Assembly: GCF_034432235.1 (NCBI RefSeq)
Contig: NZ_DAOUCJ010000105.1
Coordinates: 1-48,968, forward strand
Source: Thermoflexus sp.
GTDB taxonomy: Bacteria > Chloroflexota > Anaerolineae > Thermoflexales > Thermoflexaceae
Reading direction: 5' to 3'
DNA length: 48,968 bases
In this document: positions 1 through 8,236 of the stretch, piece after piece
Layout: each line of letters opens with the position of its first letter
Numbering within the stretch: the first letter of the stretch is position 1
The notes under the pieces: generated by a model
Seen by the model: only the letters and a program-made list of their open reading frames with translations
Databases searched by the model: none
Told to the model about the DNA's origin: nothing
Translations under genes and position numbers: made by a program

Positions 1-77
1 GGAGTAGCCGGCATGGCGCAGGCGGCCAGCAGCAGGCTGAACACCGTTAGACCCAGCAGGATCCTGGGAAACCTCAT
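1..77 (-). CDS. N-terminal fragment of a lipoprotein
   Basis: Only the first 25 codons lie in the window; the gene runs off the left edge. The reading starts MRFPRILL and continues through a hydrophobic stretch to LLAAC, a classic lipobox with the lipidated Cys at residue 18. The product should therefore be exported and anchored to the outer face of the membrane. A strong Shine-Dalgarno (AAAGGAGGAGG) lies just before the ATG at 77, and a good sigma-70 promoter lies about 165 bases upstream. The mature part is not visible, so no function can be given. Confidence 0.8.
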   Translation of the reverse strand, partial: MRFPRILLGLTVFSLLLAACAMPAT

Positions 78-241
78 GACCTCCTCCTTTTAGCAGGATC
101 GTGGAAAAGAGAGGTCTCTGCAAGGAATGACCCTCTGAGGGCAACATCCGCCCTCGATGGATCCCTTCGGACCCAGAGTCAGGCCTCGACGATTCGCTTC
201 CGCCCGACATCCCTCCTTTCCAAAACCAAGGCTTGTTCCAA

Positions 242-270
242 ATTTTAGAGAACGATCGGACATCTGTCAA
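242..270 (-). promoter_or_regulatory. sigma-70 promoter for the lipoprotein gene
   Basis: On the minus strand a perfect -35 TTGACA (270-265) is followed after 17 bases by TAAAAT (247-242). Transcription would start near 235 and leave a leader of about 158 bases before the ATG at 77. The rest of the 78-355 gap holds no gene I can support. The leader has a small CCCTC/GAGGG hairpin but no riboswitch class I recognise. Confidence 0.7.
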
Positions 271-355
271 GGCCCGATCCATCCTGCCAACCATCCGATT
301 CCACAAAAAGCAGATCTTCCTGGACCGTTTCTATTCTCTCGTTGTTTGATGGCTC

Positions 356-940
356 TCAGAAATCAGCATATCCTAAACGGAAGGCTGAGGTTTCGAGAGG
401 GGAAGAGCCGCCTCCGTTCGTGGGATCTCCCTGCCTCAGGCGTGTGATATCTGCTTCGGGCACACCCAGCGCCTGGAGTTCCTCCCGGAGATCGAACTTG
501 AACCGCTGGAGCCAGTAGATGGGCACTTTCAGGTTAAAGAGAAAGACCTGTTCGTTGAGCTCGGCGATCCGACGGGCGAAGGCCCGTAGGGCTCGATCCC
601 ACTCCGCCTCCACCCATTCCCGCTCCGCCCGGCTTCGAGGATCGGTTTTCCCTTCCAGAGCTCGCAACGCTTCCTCCCGCCACTGCATCGTCCGCTGCAA
701 ATCCTGGCGGGCGAGCTCAATCCCCCGTCGGATCGCCAGATCCGCCTCAATCCACTCGGGGCGGGCGTCGTTCTGGCGGAGGATATGATAAGCAATGGCC
801 AGGCCTGGCTCCAGGTAGGGATTCTCCTCCACCGGCAGCGGCTTCCCTTTGCCCGAAAGATGTTCGAACGCCCCCTGGCGCATCGCCTCCAGGATCTTCT
901 GCTCCAGCCATTCGCCCCAATAGACCATCTCAGACCTCAC
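356..940 (-). CDS. DUF1992 (DnaJ-homologue subfamily C member 28-type) protein
   Basis: This 194-aa protein carries the DUF1992 block near its N-terminus: an E-x-K-I-x-E-A helix, then GAFEHLSGKGKPL and ENPYLEPG, followed by helices with a charged coiled character (residues 60-150). The family is conserved in bacteria and in eukaryotic DNAJC28-like proteins. Its biochemical role is not established and no J-domain is present here. It lies 19 bases behind the ferredoxin-NADP reductase-like gene on the same strand, so the two are probably cotranscribed. The start at 940 (MRSEMVYWGEW) could shift a few codons to the inner Met. Confidence 0.8.
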   Translation of the reverse strand: MRSEMVYWGEWLEQKILEAMRQGAFEHLSGKGKPLPVEENPYLEPGLAIAYHILRQNDARPEWIEADLAIRRGIELARQDLQRTMQWREEALRALEGKTDPRSRAEREWVEAEWDRALRAFARRIAELNEQVFLFNLKVPIYWLQRFKFDLREELQALGVPEADITRLRQGDPTNGGGSSPLETSAFRLGYADF

Positions 941-959
941 CTATGCTGATGCTTCCTCG

Positions 960-1982
960 TCACCGGAGCCGCATCTCGCTGGAATGTCCAGGAAAGACCT
1001 TCGCTTGCGGGTTGATATAGGTAGCTGCGTAGTTCACCGCGGTTGCCGCCTGAGCGAAGCCGATCACAATGAGGTTCAGGGGCTCTACGCCTTCCGGCGC
1101 AGTGATGTCTCCGGCTGCGTAGACCCCCGGTAAATTGGTTTCCATCCGCGCGTTCACTTTGATATACCGGTTGCCCACCGTCTCCAGGCCCCAGCTCTTG
1201 ATCGGCCCCAAATCCGCCTTGAACCCCAGGCTCATGATGATCGCGTCCACCGGGATGACGGTCTCCTCCCCTGTCTGGTTGTTGAAGATCACCGCCTCGC
1301 GGACGGATCCATCTGGCCCGGGGCGGATTGCTTTCAATTCATGGAAAAGGCGGATATCGATGTTCGACCGCATCAGCTCGGCGACGCTACCCGGATGGGC
1401 GCGGAACTGGTCGCGGCGGTGGATCAATGTGATATGCGCGGCGAAATCCCGGAGGTTCAGCGCCCAGTCCACCGCCGTATCGCCTCCGCCCACGATGAGC
1501 AACCGCTTGTTGCGGAAGGGCCGCCGCTCGGTTACCACATAATAAAGCCCCCGCCCTTCATACTGGTCGATCTCCGGCTTCCCCAAGCGGTTCGGCTGGA
1601 AGGCCCCGATCCCCGCTGCGATCAGGACAGCCCGCGATGAATAAACCGATTTGTCGGTCTCCACCACCCACAGCGCATCTTCCCGTCGCAATGAGAGGGC
1701 ACGCTCCCCCAGGCAGAAGATCGGATTGAAAGTGGAAGCCTGCTCGACCAGAAGGCGCACGAGATCTTTCGCCATGATCTTGGGATGGCCCGGGACATCG
1801 TAGATGAACTTCTCCGGGTAAAGGACAGCCAGCTGCCCTCCGGGCTGGGGGAGCGCATCGATGATCCGGACGCTGAGCCCGCGCAGGCCAGCGTAAAAGG
1901 CGCCGAACAAACCCGTAGGCCCTGCTCCAACGATTGTCAGATCCACGGGCTCGGCATTCCCAAGGCTGGAGGTGGAAGCCAT
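960..1982 (-). CDS. Ferredoxin/flavodoxin-NADP(+) reductase, thioredoxin reductase-like
   Basis: A 340-aa FAD/NAD(P) pyridine-nucleotide oxidoreductase. Seen: the FAD dinucleotide-binding motif GAGPTG at residues 19-24, a second nucleotide-binding motif GGGDTAVDW near residue 170, and the C-terminal FAD contact AAGDI. The redox-active Cys-x-x-Cys of true thioredoxin reductases is absent. That is the hallmark of the TrxR-like ferredoxin-NADP reductases (YumC type), which pass electrons between NADPH and ferredoxin or flavodoxin. The ATG at 1982 was chosen because AAGGAGGAG precedes it by a few bases; the longer reading to 2057 has no such site. A TATAAT box lies 40 bases upstream. Confidence 0.85.
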   Translation of the reverse strand: MASTSSLGNAEPVDLTIVGAGPTGLFGAFYAGLRGLSVRIIDALPQPGGQLAVLYPEKFIYDVPGHPKIMAKDLVRLLVEQASTFNPIFCLGERALSLRREDALWVVETDKSVYSSRAVLIAAGIGAFQPNRLGKPEIDQYEGRGLYYVVTERRPFRNKRLLIVGGGDTAVDWALNLRDFAAHITLIHRRDQFRAHPGSVAELMRSNIDIRLFHELKAIRPGPDGSVREAVIFNNQTGEETVIPVDAIIMSLGFKADLGPIKSWGLETVGNRYIKVNARMETNLPGVYAAGDITAPEGVEPLNLIVIGFAQAATAVNYAATYINPQAKVFPGHSSEMRLR

Positions 1983-2021
1983 CCGCTCCTCCTTGCAAAG
2001 AGAATTCCCAAGGCGATTGGT

Positions 2022-2052
2022 ATTATAAAGCCTCGCGCTGTTTATGGAGCAA
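2022..2052 (-). promoter_or_regulatory. Probable promoter of the flavoprotein/DUF1992 operon
   Basis: The minus strand has a perfect -10 TATAAT (2027-2022) about 40 bases before the ATG at 1982. The best -35 is TTGCTC (2052-2047) at a 19-base spacing, which is weak, so the -10 carries the call. Confidence 0.45.
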
Positions 2053-2191
2053 CCCAAAAATCCGAAGAGCCGATATTTCGCAGGGTGGAAGAGGTCGTGG
2101 GAGCCCCTACCCTATGCCGTCGCCCTTTGAGAGGCTACAACGACTAAGTCGAGAACTGAGAGGGGCGGCTACCGATCTCGCTAACTCCGCA

Positions 2192-2222
2192 TATAATTAT
2201 TTATTTAAAAGGGCAATTGCCC
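2192..2222 (+). promoter_or_regulatory. -10 box and palindrome before the GAF kinase gene
   Basis: A TATAAT (2192-2197) in an unusually AT-rich patch is followed by the perfect 12-base palindrome GGGCAATTGCCC (2211-2222), which ends 15 bases before the kinase start. No convincing -35 is visible. The palindrome sits where a repressor or the transcription start would be. Its function is inferred from position only. Confidence 0.35.
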
Positions 2223-2237
2223 CGCTGAGGACCGGTT

Positions 2238-4379
2238 ATGATGGCGGCAGAGATCGAAGGGCTCCTCCAGCGTCTCCAAACAACGGGGGAGCGGCTGGCG
2301 GGCCTCCCTCCCGAGACTCCCATCTCTGAGTGTCTGCGACGCATCGGGGAAGAGGCACTCCGGTTGCTGGCTCTCGAAGAGGCGGCCACCGCCATCCTTT
2401 TTTCCTATAGTCCAGAACAGCGCGGCTTGGATCCGTCCTCCCGGATCGCCGTGGGGGAGATCGAAGGATGGACAGCCCCGGACTGGCCGCGACCGGACGG
2501 GATGGCCGCCCGGGCCCTGGCTCGGGGCCGGCGGATCCTCTCCTGGGAAGAGCCCGACATGCCGATCCATCCGGCTAAGCAGGCGGCAGGGGCCCGAATG
2601 GTCGGATGCTGGCCGCTGCTTGCCGCTGGGGAACCGGTCGGGGTGCTCTATCTCTCCTGCCAGCAGGAACGATCCTTCACGGCTCTCGAGCTGGAGGCCA
2701 TGGAGCTCTTCACCCGCGTGGCTGCTCTGCTGCTCCGGCGCGCCCAGGTTATGGAACGGCTTCAGCAGAACCTTCACCGGGTGACCCGGGAGCTGGATGA
2801 GCTGCGTCGAATGGACCATCTTTTGAGCGCCCGGGCCGATCCCCAGGAGATCCTGGAAGCGATCCTGCGGATCGCCCTGGAGCTGACCGGGGCCCGCTTC
2901 GGCACGCTCCGGCTGGTGGATCGACAGCGCCAGCGTCTGGTGCTGGGGGCGCTGATCGGCCGCCCGCTCCTCCCCAACATCGCCCCTGAGCTGGAGCTGG
3001 ACGAGACCAGCATTGTGGGATGGGTGGCGGTGCACCGCCGCTCGCTGCGCATCGATGACCTCCACGCCTCCCCGTGGGCTTCGATCTATCGGCCCTGGCT
3101 GGCCGGCTACGAGATCCGATCGGAGCTCGCTGTGCCGTTGATCGGCGCCGGCGGAGAGGTGGAAGGCGTGCTGAATCTGGAGAGCCCTGATCCGGGCGCG
3201 TTCACAGAAGGAGACCAGCGGTTGCTGGAGATGCTGGCCGCCCGCGCGGTGATCGCGCTCCAGGAAATGCGATTGCTGCGGGGCATGCAGGAGATCACCG
3301 GTCAGCTCCTCCACGGCGGCCGGGAGGCGCTCTTCGCCCGAGCGGTCGCGCTGGCCTGCGAGCTGATCCAGGCCTCTGATGGGGCGATCTGGCTGATCCC
3401 GCCTGCGGGGCCCCCGCATCTGGCCTTCGCCACTCACCCCGCAATGGCCGGAACCGCCGGGCTGGTGGAAGCGGTGAGCCGATCCCGCCGGCCTCTCTCC
3501 TTCGAGTCCGGCGGATGGGCCCTGGCGGTCCCCATGCTGCAACCGGATGGAACCGTCTGCGGCGTCTTCGTCGTTCACTCCTCCCAACCCCGCACTTTCA
3601 CAGAGCGGGATCAGCGCTTGTTGATCATCCTGGCCAACCATGCCGCCCTGGCCGTGCAGCTGACGGAGCACGTCCAGGCCCTCCAAGCGGCCCGCGAACG
3701 CCAGGCGATCACCGAGGCCTTCGCCGCGGTGGGCGACATCGCCGCCAACCTGCTTCACCGCCTGACCAACCACATCGGCCTGATCCCGGTACGCCTGGAA
3801 GGACTCCAGGAGAAGCGACCAGATCTCTTCCAGGACCCTTATCTGGCTTCGGTGTTCCAGGAGATCGAGAGCCGCGCCCGGGCCGCCCTGGACGCCGTCC
3901 GGGAGGCAATGGTGTACCTGCGGCCCATGGCGCCCCGCCCGATCGCCCTGCTCCCCTGCTTGGAGATGGCGCTGCGGGACCTTCGGATCCCGCCCGGCAT
4001 TCGCCTGGAGATCGTGGGCATGGAGGATCTACCGCCGGTGATGGCGGGGGAGCCGCAACTGGCCCTGGTGTTCTTCAACCTCCTGGAGAACGCGGTGGAG
4101 GCGCTGGGGGAAAACGGGTGGATCCGGGTGGAGGGCGTCGCCGGGCCCGATGCGGTGCACTTCACCGTGCGGGACAACGGGCCGGGGATCCCCCCGGAGC
4201 TCCAGGAGCGGATCTTCGAACTGGATTTCTCCACCAAGCGATCGCCCAAGAAGCTGGGCTTCGGTTTATGGTGGGTGAAGATGCTGATCCAGCGGTTCGG
4301 CGGCGAGATCCGCGTGGAGAGCACTCCCGGACAGGGCACCGCCTTCCACGTGCGATTGCCCCGCGCTCCGGACCGCTGA
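2238..4379 (+). CDS. Cytoplasmic three-GAF sensor histidine kinase
   Basis: The 713-aa protein has no signal peptide and no membrane segment. It has three GAF-like domains (about residues 20-165, 195-335 and 345-480), a dimerisation/phosphoacceptor helix pair with HRLTNH (His507 the likely acceptor), and a HATPase_c domain with N-box NLLENAVEAL, G1 DNGPGIP and G2 GFGLWW. It should autophosphorylate in response to a small ligand or redox state sensed by the GAF domains. The gene is followed 71 bases later by a double-receiver regulator, its obvious partner. The ligand cannot be told from the sequence. Confidence 0.88.
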   Translation: MMAAEIEGLLQRLQTTGERLAGLPPETPISECLRRIGEEALRLLALEEAATAILFSYSPEQRGLDPSSRIAVGEIEGWTAPDWPRPDGMAARALARGRRILSWEEPDMPIHPAKQAAGARMVGCWPLLAAGEPVGVLYLSCQQERSFTALELEAMELFTRVAALLLRRAQVMERLQQNLHRVTRELDELRRMDHLLSARADPQEILEAILRIALELTGARFGTLRLVDRQRQRLVLGALIGRPLLPNIAPELELDETSIVGWVAVHRRSLRIDDLHASPWASIYRPWLAGYEIRSELAVPLIGAGGEVEGVLNLESPDPGAFTEGDQRLLEMLAARAVIALQEMRLLRGMQEITGQLLHGGREALFARAVALACELIQASDGAIWLIPPAGPPHLAFATHPAMAGTAGLVEAVSRSRRPLSFESGGWALAVPMLQPDGTVCGVFVVHSSQPRTFTERDQRLLIILANHAALAVQLTEHVQALQAARERQAITEAFAAVGDIAANLLHRLTNHIGLIPVRLEGLQEKRPDLFQDPYLASVFQEIESRARAALDAVREAMVYLRPMAPRPIALLPCLEMALRDLRIPPGIRLEIVGMEDLPPVMAGEPQLALVFFNLLENAVEALGENGWIRVEGVAGPDAVHFTVRDNGPGIPPELQERIFELDFSTKRSPKKLGFGLWWVKMLIQRFGGEIRVESTPGQGTAFHVRLPRAPDR

Positions 4380-4450
4380 GGATCGTCTAGTCATGTCTGG
4401 CCTTCGCCGGGAAATCGAAGCAGCTCCTAACTCCGGAGGAAGGAATTAAG

Positions 4451-5596
4451 ATGGGTGTATCCTTCCCAGCGGCTTTTCCGATCGGGAAACGGGTGCTGAT
4501 CGTGGATGACGACGCAGCCTGGCGGAAGCTGCTCGAGGAGGTGTTCGAGGATCTGGGCCTTACGGTAGATAGCGTCGCGGACGCACGAACAGCTATCGCG
4601 ATGCTGCGCGAACGAACTTACGCCATGGCGGTCGTGGATGTCTCCCTGGATCCTGAGGACCATCGCAACCGGGGCGGCTTTCAGGTGCTGGATGCACTGG
4701 CGAACCATGAGCCGCCCATCCCTGCCATCGCGCTAACGGGCTACGCGACGGTAGAAATGGCGGTGGAGGCCTTGACCCGCCATCGGGCTGCGGATTTCCT
4801 GCGGAAGGAAACGTTCCAGCGCCGGGCCTTTGTGGAGGTCGTCGCCCGCCTGCTCCAGCAGGAGCGGGTCTCGCCCGGCCGCGCCCTGTCGACCCCCCCT
4901 CCCTTCCGTCCGCAAGCCTCCCCGACAGGGCCCCGGGTGCTGGTGGTGGAGGATGACCCGGGCTGGCAGGACCTCTATCAGGAGCTCCTCGCAGAGCTGG
5001 GCCTCTCATGCGAGACGGCACCTTCCTATGCGGAGGCGCTGGCCTGGCTCGAGCGGGAGAGCTTCGCGATGCTGATCGTCGATCTGCAACTGGCCAGCTC
5101 CATGAACCCCTTCGGGAATCGAGATGGCCTCCGCTTGCTGCAGGTCGCCCGGCGGCGCGGGCTTCCGACGATTGCGGTGAGCGCCACGGCCTCGGTGGAT
5201 GAGGTGGAAATGGCCTATCAGAGCCTGGGGGTTTTCGCTTTCTTTGATAAGGCGGCGTTCAACCGGCGCACCTTTCTTCAGTTTGTCCAGCAGGCCATGA
5301 GCAGCCGGCCGACCTCCCCGACGCCCCGTCCGGCAAGGAGCCTCTCACCGGAAGACCAAGCCGCCCTGGCCTCTCTGACACCCCGGGAGCGAGAGGTGCT
5401 GCGCTGGATGGCCCACGGGCTGACCAACCGGGAGATCGCGGAGCGGCTGGTGGTCTCGCCGAATACTGTGAAGAAGCAGGTCGATAGCATCCTGAGCAAA
5501 CTGGGCGTCCACACCCGTGCCGCCGCGGTGCGCAAGGCCATCCTGGGTGGATTACTGGAAGATCCCACGGACGATCCTCGGGCCCCGCTCCCGTGA
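4451..5596 (+). CDS. Response regulator with two receiver domains and a LuxR-type HTH
   Basis: The 381-aa protein has receiver 1 at residues 13-135 (acidic pocket VDDD, phosphoacceptor Asp63, Lys119), receiver 2 at residues 160-282 (VEDD, Asp211, Lys267), and a GerE/LuxR helix-turn-helix at about 308-366 (LTPREREVLRWMAHG...NTVKKQV). Both receivers carry a short insertion after the phosphoacceptor strand containing 'NR-G' or 'NRDG'. It should be a DNA-binding regulator integrating two phosphorylation inputs, one probably from the GAF kinase just upstream. The start at 4451 follows GGAGGAAGG at good spacing. Confidence 0.88.
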   Translation: MGVSFPAAFPIGKRVLIVDDDAAWRKLLEEVFEDLGLTVDSVADARTAIAMLRERTYAMAVVDVSLDPEDHRNRGGFQVLDALANHEPPIPAIALTGYATVEMAVEALTRHRAADFLRKETFQRRAFVEVVARLLQQERVSPGRALSTPPPFRPQASPTGPRVLVVEDDPGWQDLYQELLAELGLSCETAPSYAEALAWLERESFAMLIVDLQLASSMNPFGNRDGLRLLQVARRRGLPTIAVSATASVDEVEMAYQSLGVFAFFDKAAFNRRTFLQFVQQAMSSRPTSPTPRPARSLSPEDQAALASLTPREREVLRWMAHGLTNREIAERLVVSPNTVKKQVDSILSKLGVHTRAAAVRKAILGGLLEDPTDDPRAPLP

Positions 5597-5658
5597 TCGG
5601 ATCCGCTGGAGAGCTGGAGATATGATAAAATCCTTTCAGAACCCATTGAGGGGTCTGA

Positions 5659-6837
5659 ATGGCGTTCACGGTTGCCGATTTCCACGATCTGGTGCGGCTG
5701 CTGGAACAGCATGAGGAGTGGCGGAAGGAGCTGCGCCGCCTGCTCCTGACGGATGAGTTATTGAATCTTCCGGATACAGTCCATGAGCTCCGGAAGGAGG
5801 TGAACCGTCGCTTCGCCGAGCTGGCCCGTTCGATCCGCGACCTGAGCAAAACATTCACCGCCCATCGCCAGGAGTTCCTGGCCCACCAGGCGCAGACGGA
5901 GGCCCGCTTCGCCGAGCTCAGCGCCGAAGTCCGGGCCCTGGCCGAAGCCCAACGGCGACACTATGAGGAGTTCACCGCCCAGCGCGCCGAAACCGACCGC
6001 CGCTTCGCCGAACTGGCCGAAGCCCAACGGCGCACGGAGGAAACCCTCAACCGCTTGGCCGAGGCCTTCACCACCCACCGCCAGGAGTTCCTGGAATACC
6101 GGACGGAGACCGACCGCCGCTTCGCCGAACTGGCCGAAGCCCAACGCCGCACCGAAGAATCCCTGGTCGCCCACCGCGCTGAAACCGACCGCCGCTTCGC
6201 CGAGCTCAGCGCCGAAGTCCGAGCCCTGGCCGAAGCCCAGCGGCGACACTATGAGGAGTTCACCGCCCAGCGCGCCGAAACCGACCGCCGCTTCGCCGAG
6301 CTCAGCGCCGAAGTCCGAGCCCTGGCCGAAGCCCAACGCCGCACCGAAGAGATCATACAGCAGATCCTCCTGCGTCAGGAGCAGTTCCAGCGCACCCTGG
6401 ATCGATTCGGGCAGACGATCGGGGTGACGGTGGAAGGACAGATGGTGGAAGCGCTGCAGCGTTATCTGCGGGAGCGCGGCTATGCCCTCCTGGAACCCAT
6501 CACCACCCTGGCCATCGATCAGATGGGAGAGCTGGATGGAGTCGCCCGGGTCCGGGGGCCGGATGGGAACGAGGCCTGGGTGCTCGTCTCGGTGAAAGCC
6601 CGCGTCAGCCCCCGCGCGGTTCACGAGTTCGTCGATCTGCTACGGAATACGCGGGTGGTGCAAGCCCTGCAGGCTTACGGCATTCGGGGGAATGTATTGC
6701 CCCTCATCTTCGGCGTGACCCTGGACCGTCGCGCTTTGGAGATCGCCCGGGAGAGCCAGGTGGGCCTTCTATTGCAGGCCCAGGGGGAGCTGATCGCCCC
6801 CCGGGCCTGGATCCTGGAGACGCTGGAGCCGTCTTAA
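5659..6837 (+). CDS. Repetitive coiled-coil protein with nuclease-like C-terminal domain
   Basis: The 392-aa protein has three parts. Residues 1-60 are helical. Residues 60-250 form a long charged coiled coil built from units such as AETDRRFAELSAEVRALAEAQRR. Residues 255-392 form a globular domain. In that domain the order GELDGVARVRG...AWVLVSVKARVS resembles the E/D-strand-(D/E)xK core of PD-(D/E)xK nucleases, as in the DUF3782-like coiled-coil proteins of thermophiles. Catalysis is not demonstrated and the family role is unknown. It stands alone between the response regulator and the pheS T-box. No signal peptide is present. Confidence 0.7.
   Translation: MAFTVADFHDLVRLLEQHEEWRKELRRLLLTDELLNLPDTVHELRKEVNRRFAELARSIRDLSKTFTAHRQEFLAHQAQTEARFAELSAEVRALAEAQRRHYEEFTAQRAETDRRFAELAEAQRRTEETLNRLAEAFTTHRQEFLEYRTETDRRFAELAEAQRRTEESLVAHRAETDRRFAELSAEVRALAEAQRRHYEEFTAQRAETDRRFAELSAEVRALAEAQRRTEEIIQQILLRQEQFQRTLDRFGQTIGVTVEGQMVEALQRYLRERGYALLEPITTLAIDQMGELDGVARVRGPDGNEAWVLVSVKARVSPRAVHEFVDLLRNTRVVQALQAYGIRGNVLPLIFGVTLDRRALEIARESQVGLLLQAQGELIAPRAWILETLEPS
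5899..6345 (+). repeat. In-frame DNA direct repeats within the coiled-coil gene
   Basis: A block starting CGCTTCGCCGAGCTCAGCG recurs almost unchanged at 5905, 6193 and 6289. The first two copies are 288 bases apart and the last two 96 bases apart, both multiples of three. The first two share roughly 100 nearly identical bases, including the HYEEFTAQRAETDRRFAEL coding unit. Such near-identity at the DNA level points to recent in-frame duplication, or to slippage and recombination that changes coiled-coil length. Confidence 0.75.
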
Positions 6838-6845
6838 ATTGTAGG

Positions 6846-7157
6846 CCTTCGAACGGCGAAGAAGGGGAGGAGTAGGCCGGAGCGGCGCCGCCAGAGCGGC
6901 GGGGTCGCAGGCTGAGAGCCCCGCTCGGCGACCGCTGGCTGAAGTTCGCCCCGGAGCCGGAGCGGCGAACCGGAGGGGGATTCCCCGGCATCCGCAGTAG
7001 TCGCTCCCGGAGGGCCCGCCGTTACCTGGGCCACCCATGGGAACGCGAAACCATGGGCCCATGAGGGGGTCTGGGCCGGATGCGCCCAGGCCAAGCAGGG
7101 TGGTACCGCGGGGGATCCCACGCCCTCGTCCCTGGCCGGGATGAGGGCGTGATTGTT
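6846..7157 (+). promoter_or_regulatory. T-box leader of the pheST operon
   Basis: The leader between the coiled-coil gene and pheS carries the T-box hallmark AGGGTGGTACCGCG at 7097-7110. Other conserved marks are a GAGAG element at 6914-6918 and CCGTTACC near 7020. A strong terminator hairpin follows, then pheS. In the TGGT bulge the last base would pair with discriminator base A of the tRNA, which suits tRNA-Phe. Uncharged tRNA-Phe should stabilise the antiterminator and switch on the operon. I could not assign the UUC specifier with confidence, and the 5' boundary is approximate. Confidence 0.85.
7120..7157 (+). terminator. Regulated intrinsic terminator of the T-box
   Basis: A 13-bp stem (7120-7132 with 7138-7150, one G-U pair, loop TGGCC) begins 9 bases after the T-box sequence and is followed by GATTGTTTC, a modest U-rich tail. 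In the T-box mechanism this hairpin competes with the antiterminator formed by the T-box sequence. Confidence 0.75.
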
Positions 7158-7201
7158 TCATGAAGACTTGCGTCCATCCTCCCCAGGAGGAAAGATGCGG
7201 A

Positions 7202-8236
7202 ATGATCACCTCGGATGAGCTGGAGCGCTTACAGGAGGAGGCGCTGCGGGCCCTGGAGGCGCTGGATACTGAGGAGGCGCTCCGGGCCTGGTATGCCGGT
7301 TATCTGGGGCGGCGAAGCCGGCTGATGGAGACGTTCGCTATGCTGGGGACATTGCCGAAAGACCAGCGGCCGATCATCGGGCGCAAGGCCAACGAGGTGA
7401 AAGAAGCCCTCGAGGCAGCCTACGCGGCCCGCCTGGAAGCGATCCGCCAGGCGGCGCTGCGCCGGGAGCTGGAGGCCCCACCCCTGGATGTCACCCTGCC
7501 CGGCCGACCGGTCCGCGCCGGCCGGCTTCACCCGGCCACCCGGACCCTGCGGGAGATCATCGCTATTTTCGCTGAGATGGGCTTCCAGATCTTCACCAGC
7601 CGGGATGTGGAGACCGACGAATACAATTTCCAGCTGCTCAACATCCCACCTCATCACCCGGCCCGGGATATGTGGAGCACCTTCTACACGGACCGGGAGG
7701 GGGTGATCCTGCGCACCCACACCTCGCCGGGCCAGATCCACGCCATGCGGGCCTTCTGCCCGGAGCCGGTGCGGGTGATCCTGCCCGGGATGTGCTACCG
7801 CTACGAGCAGATCACCGCTCGCTCCGAGATCATGTTCCACCAGGTCGAAGGGCTGGCGGTCGGCGAGCGGGTGACCATGAGCGATCTGAAGGGCACCCTG
7901 GCGGATTTCGCCCGCCGGATGTTCGGGCCGGAGCGCCGGATCCGTTTCCGCCCCTCTTATTTCCCCTTCACGGAGCCCAGCGTGGAGGTGGACATCGATT
8001 GCATCCTGTGCGAGGGGCGCGGCTGTCGGGTATGCAAGTTCACGGGGTGGCTGGAGATCGCCGGGGCCGGGATGGTGCACCCGGTCGTGCTGGAGAACGG
8101 GGGATACGATCCCCGGCGCTTCACCGGCTTCGCCTTCGGCATGGGGCCGCAGCGCATCACCATGTTGAAACATCGCATCGATGACATTCGATATTTTTGG
8201 GCCAACGATCTGCGTTTCCTGGAGCAATTCGGATGA
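7202..8236 (+). CDS. pheS: Phenylalanine-tRNA ligase alpha subunit
   Basis: The 344-aa class II aminoacyl-tRNA synthetase alpha chain charges tRNA-Phe as an (alpha-beta)2 enzyme with PheT. Seen: the N-terminal coiled-coil arm (residues 1-90), class II motif 2 around RVILPGMCYRYEQITARSE, the FRPSYFPFTEPSVEVD block, the Cys-rich CILCEGRGCRVCKFTGWLEI segment typical of many PheS, and motif 3 FAFGMGPQRITML. The ATG at 7202 was chosen because AGGAGG lies about 12 bases upstream. The in-frame ATG at 7160 falls in the T-box terminator tail. The stop overlaps the mntA start (ATGA). Confidence 0.95.
   Translation: MITSDELERLQEEALRALEALDTEEALRAWYAGYLGRRSRLMETFAMLGTLPKDQRPIIGRKANEVKEALEAAYAARLEAIRQAALRRELEAPPLDVTLPGRPVRAGRLHPATRTLREIIAIFAEMGFQIFTSRDVETDEYNFQLLNIPPHHPARDMWSTFYTDREGVILRTHTSPGQIHAMRAFCPEPVRVILPGMCYRYEQITARSEIMFHQVEGLAVGERVTMSDLKGTLADFARRMFGPERRIRFRPSYFPFTEPSVEVDIDCILCEGRGCRVCKFTGWLEIAGAGMVHPVVLENGGYDPRRFTGFAFGMGPQRITMLKHRIDDIRYFWANDLRFLEQFG

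Noticed and set aside
2205..3773. Long open frame (522 codons) antisense to the GAF kinase
   Set aside because: Gln/Arg/Gly/His-rich sequence without domains, fully inside a convincing kinase gene; a typical shadow frame in GC-rich DNA.
5899..6345. CRISPR-like repeat array
   Set aside because: The repeats are in frame, of unequal spacing and code for a coiled coil; there are no uniform spacers.
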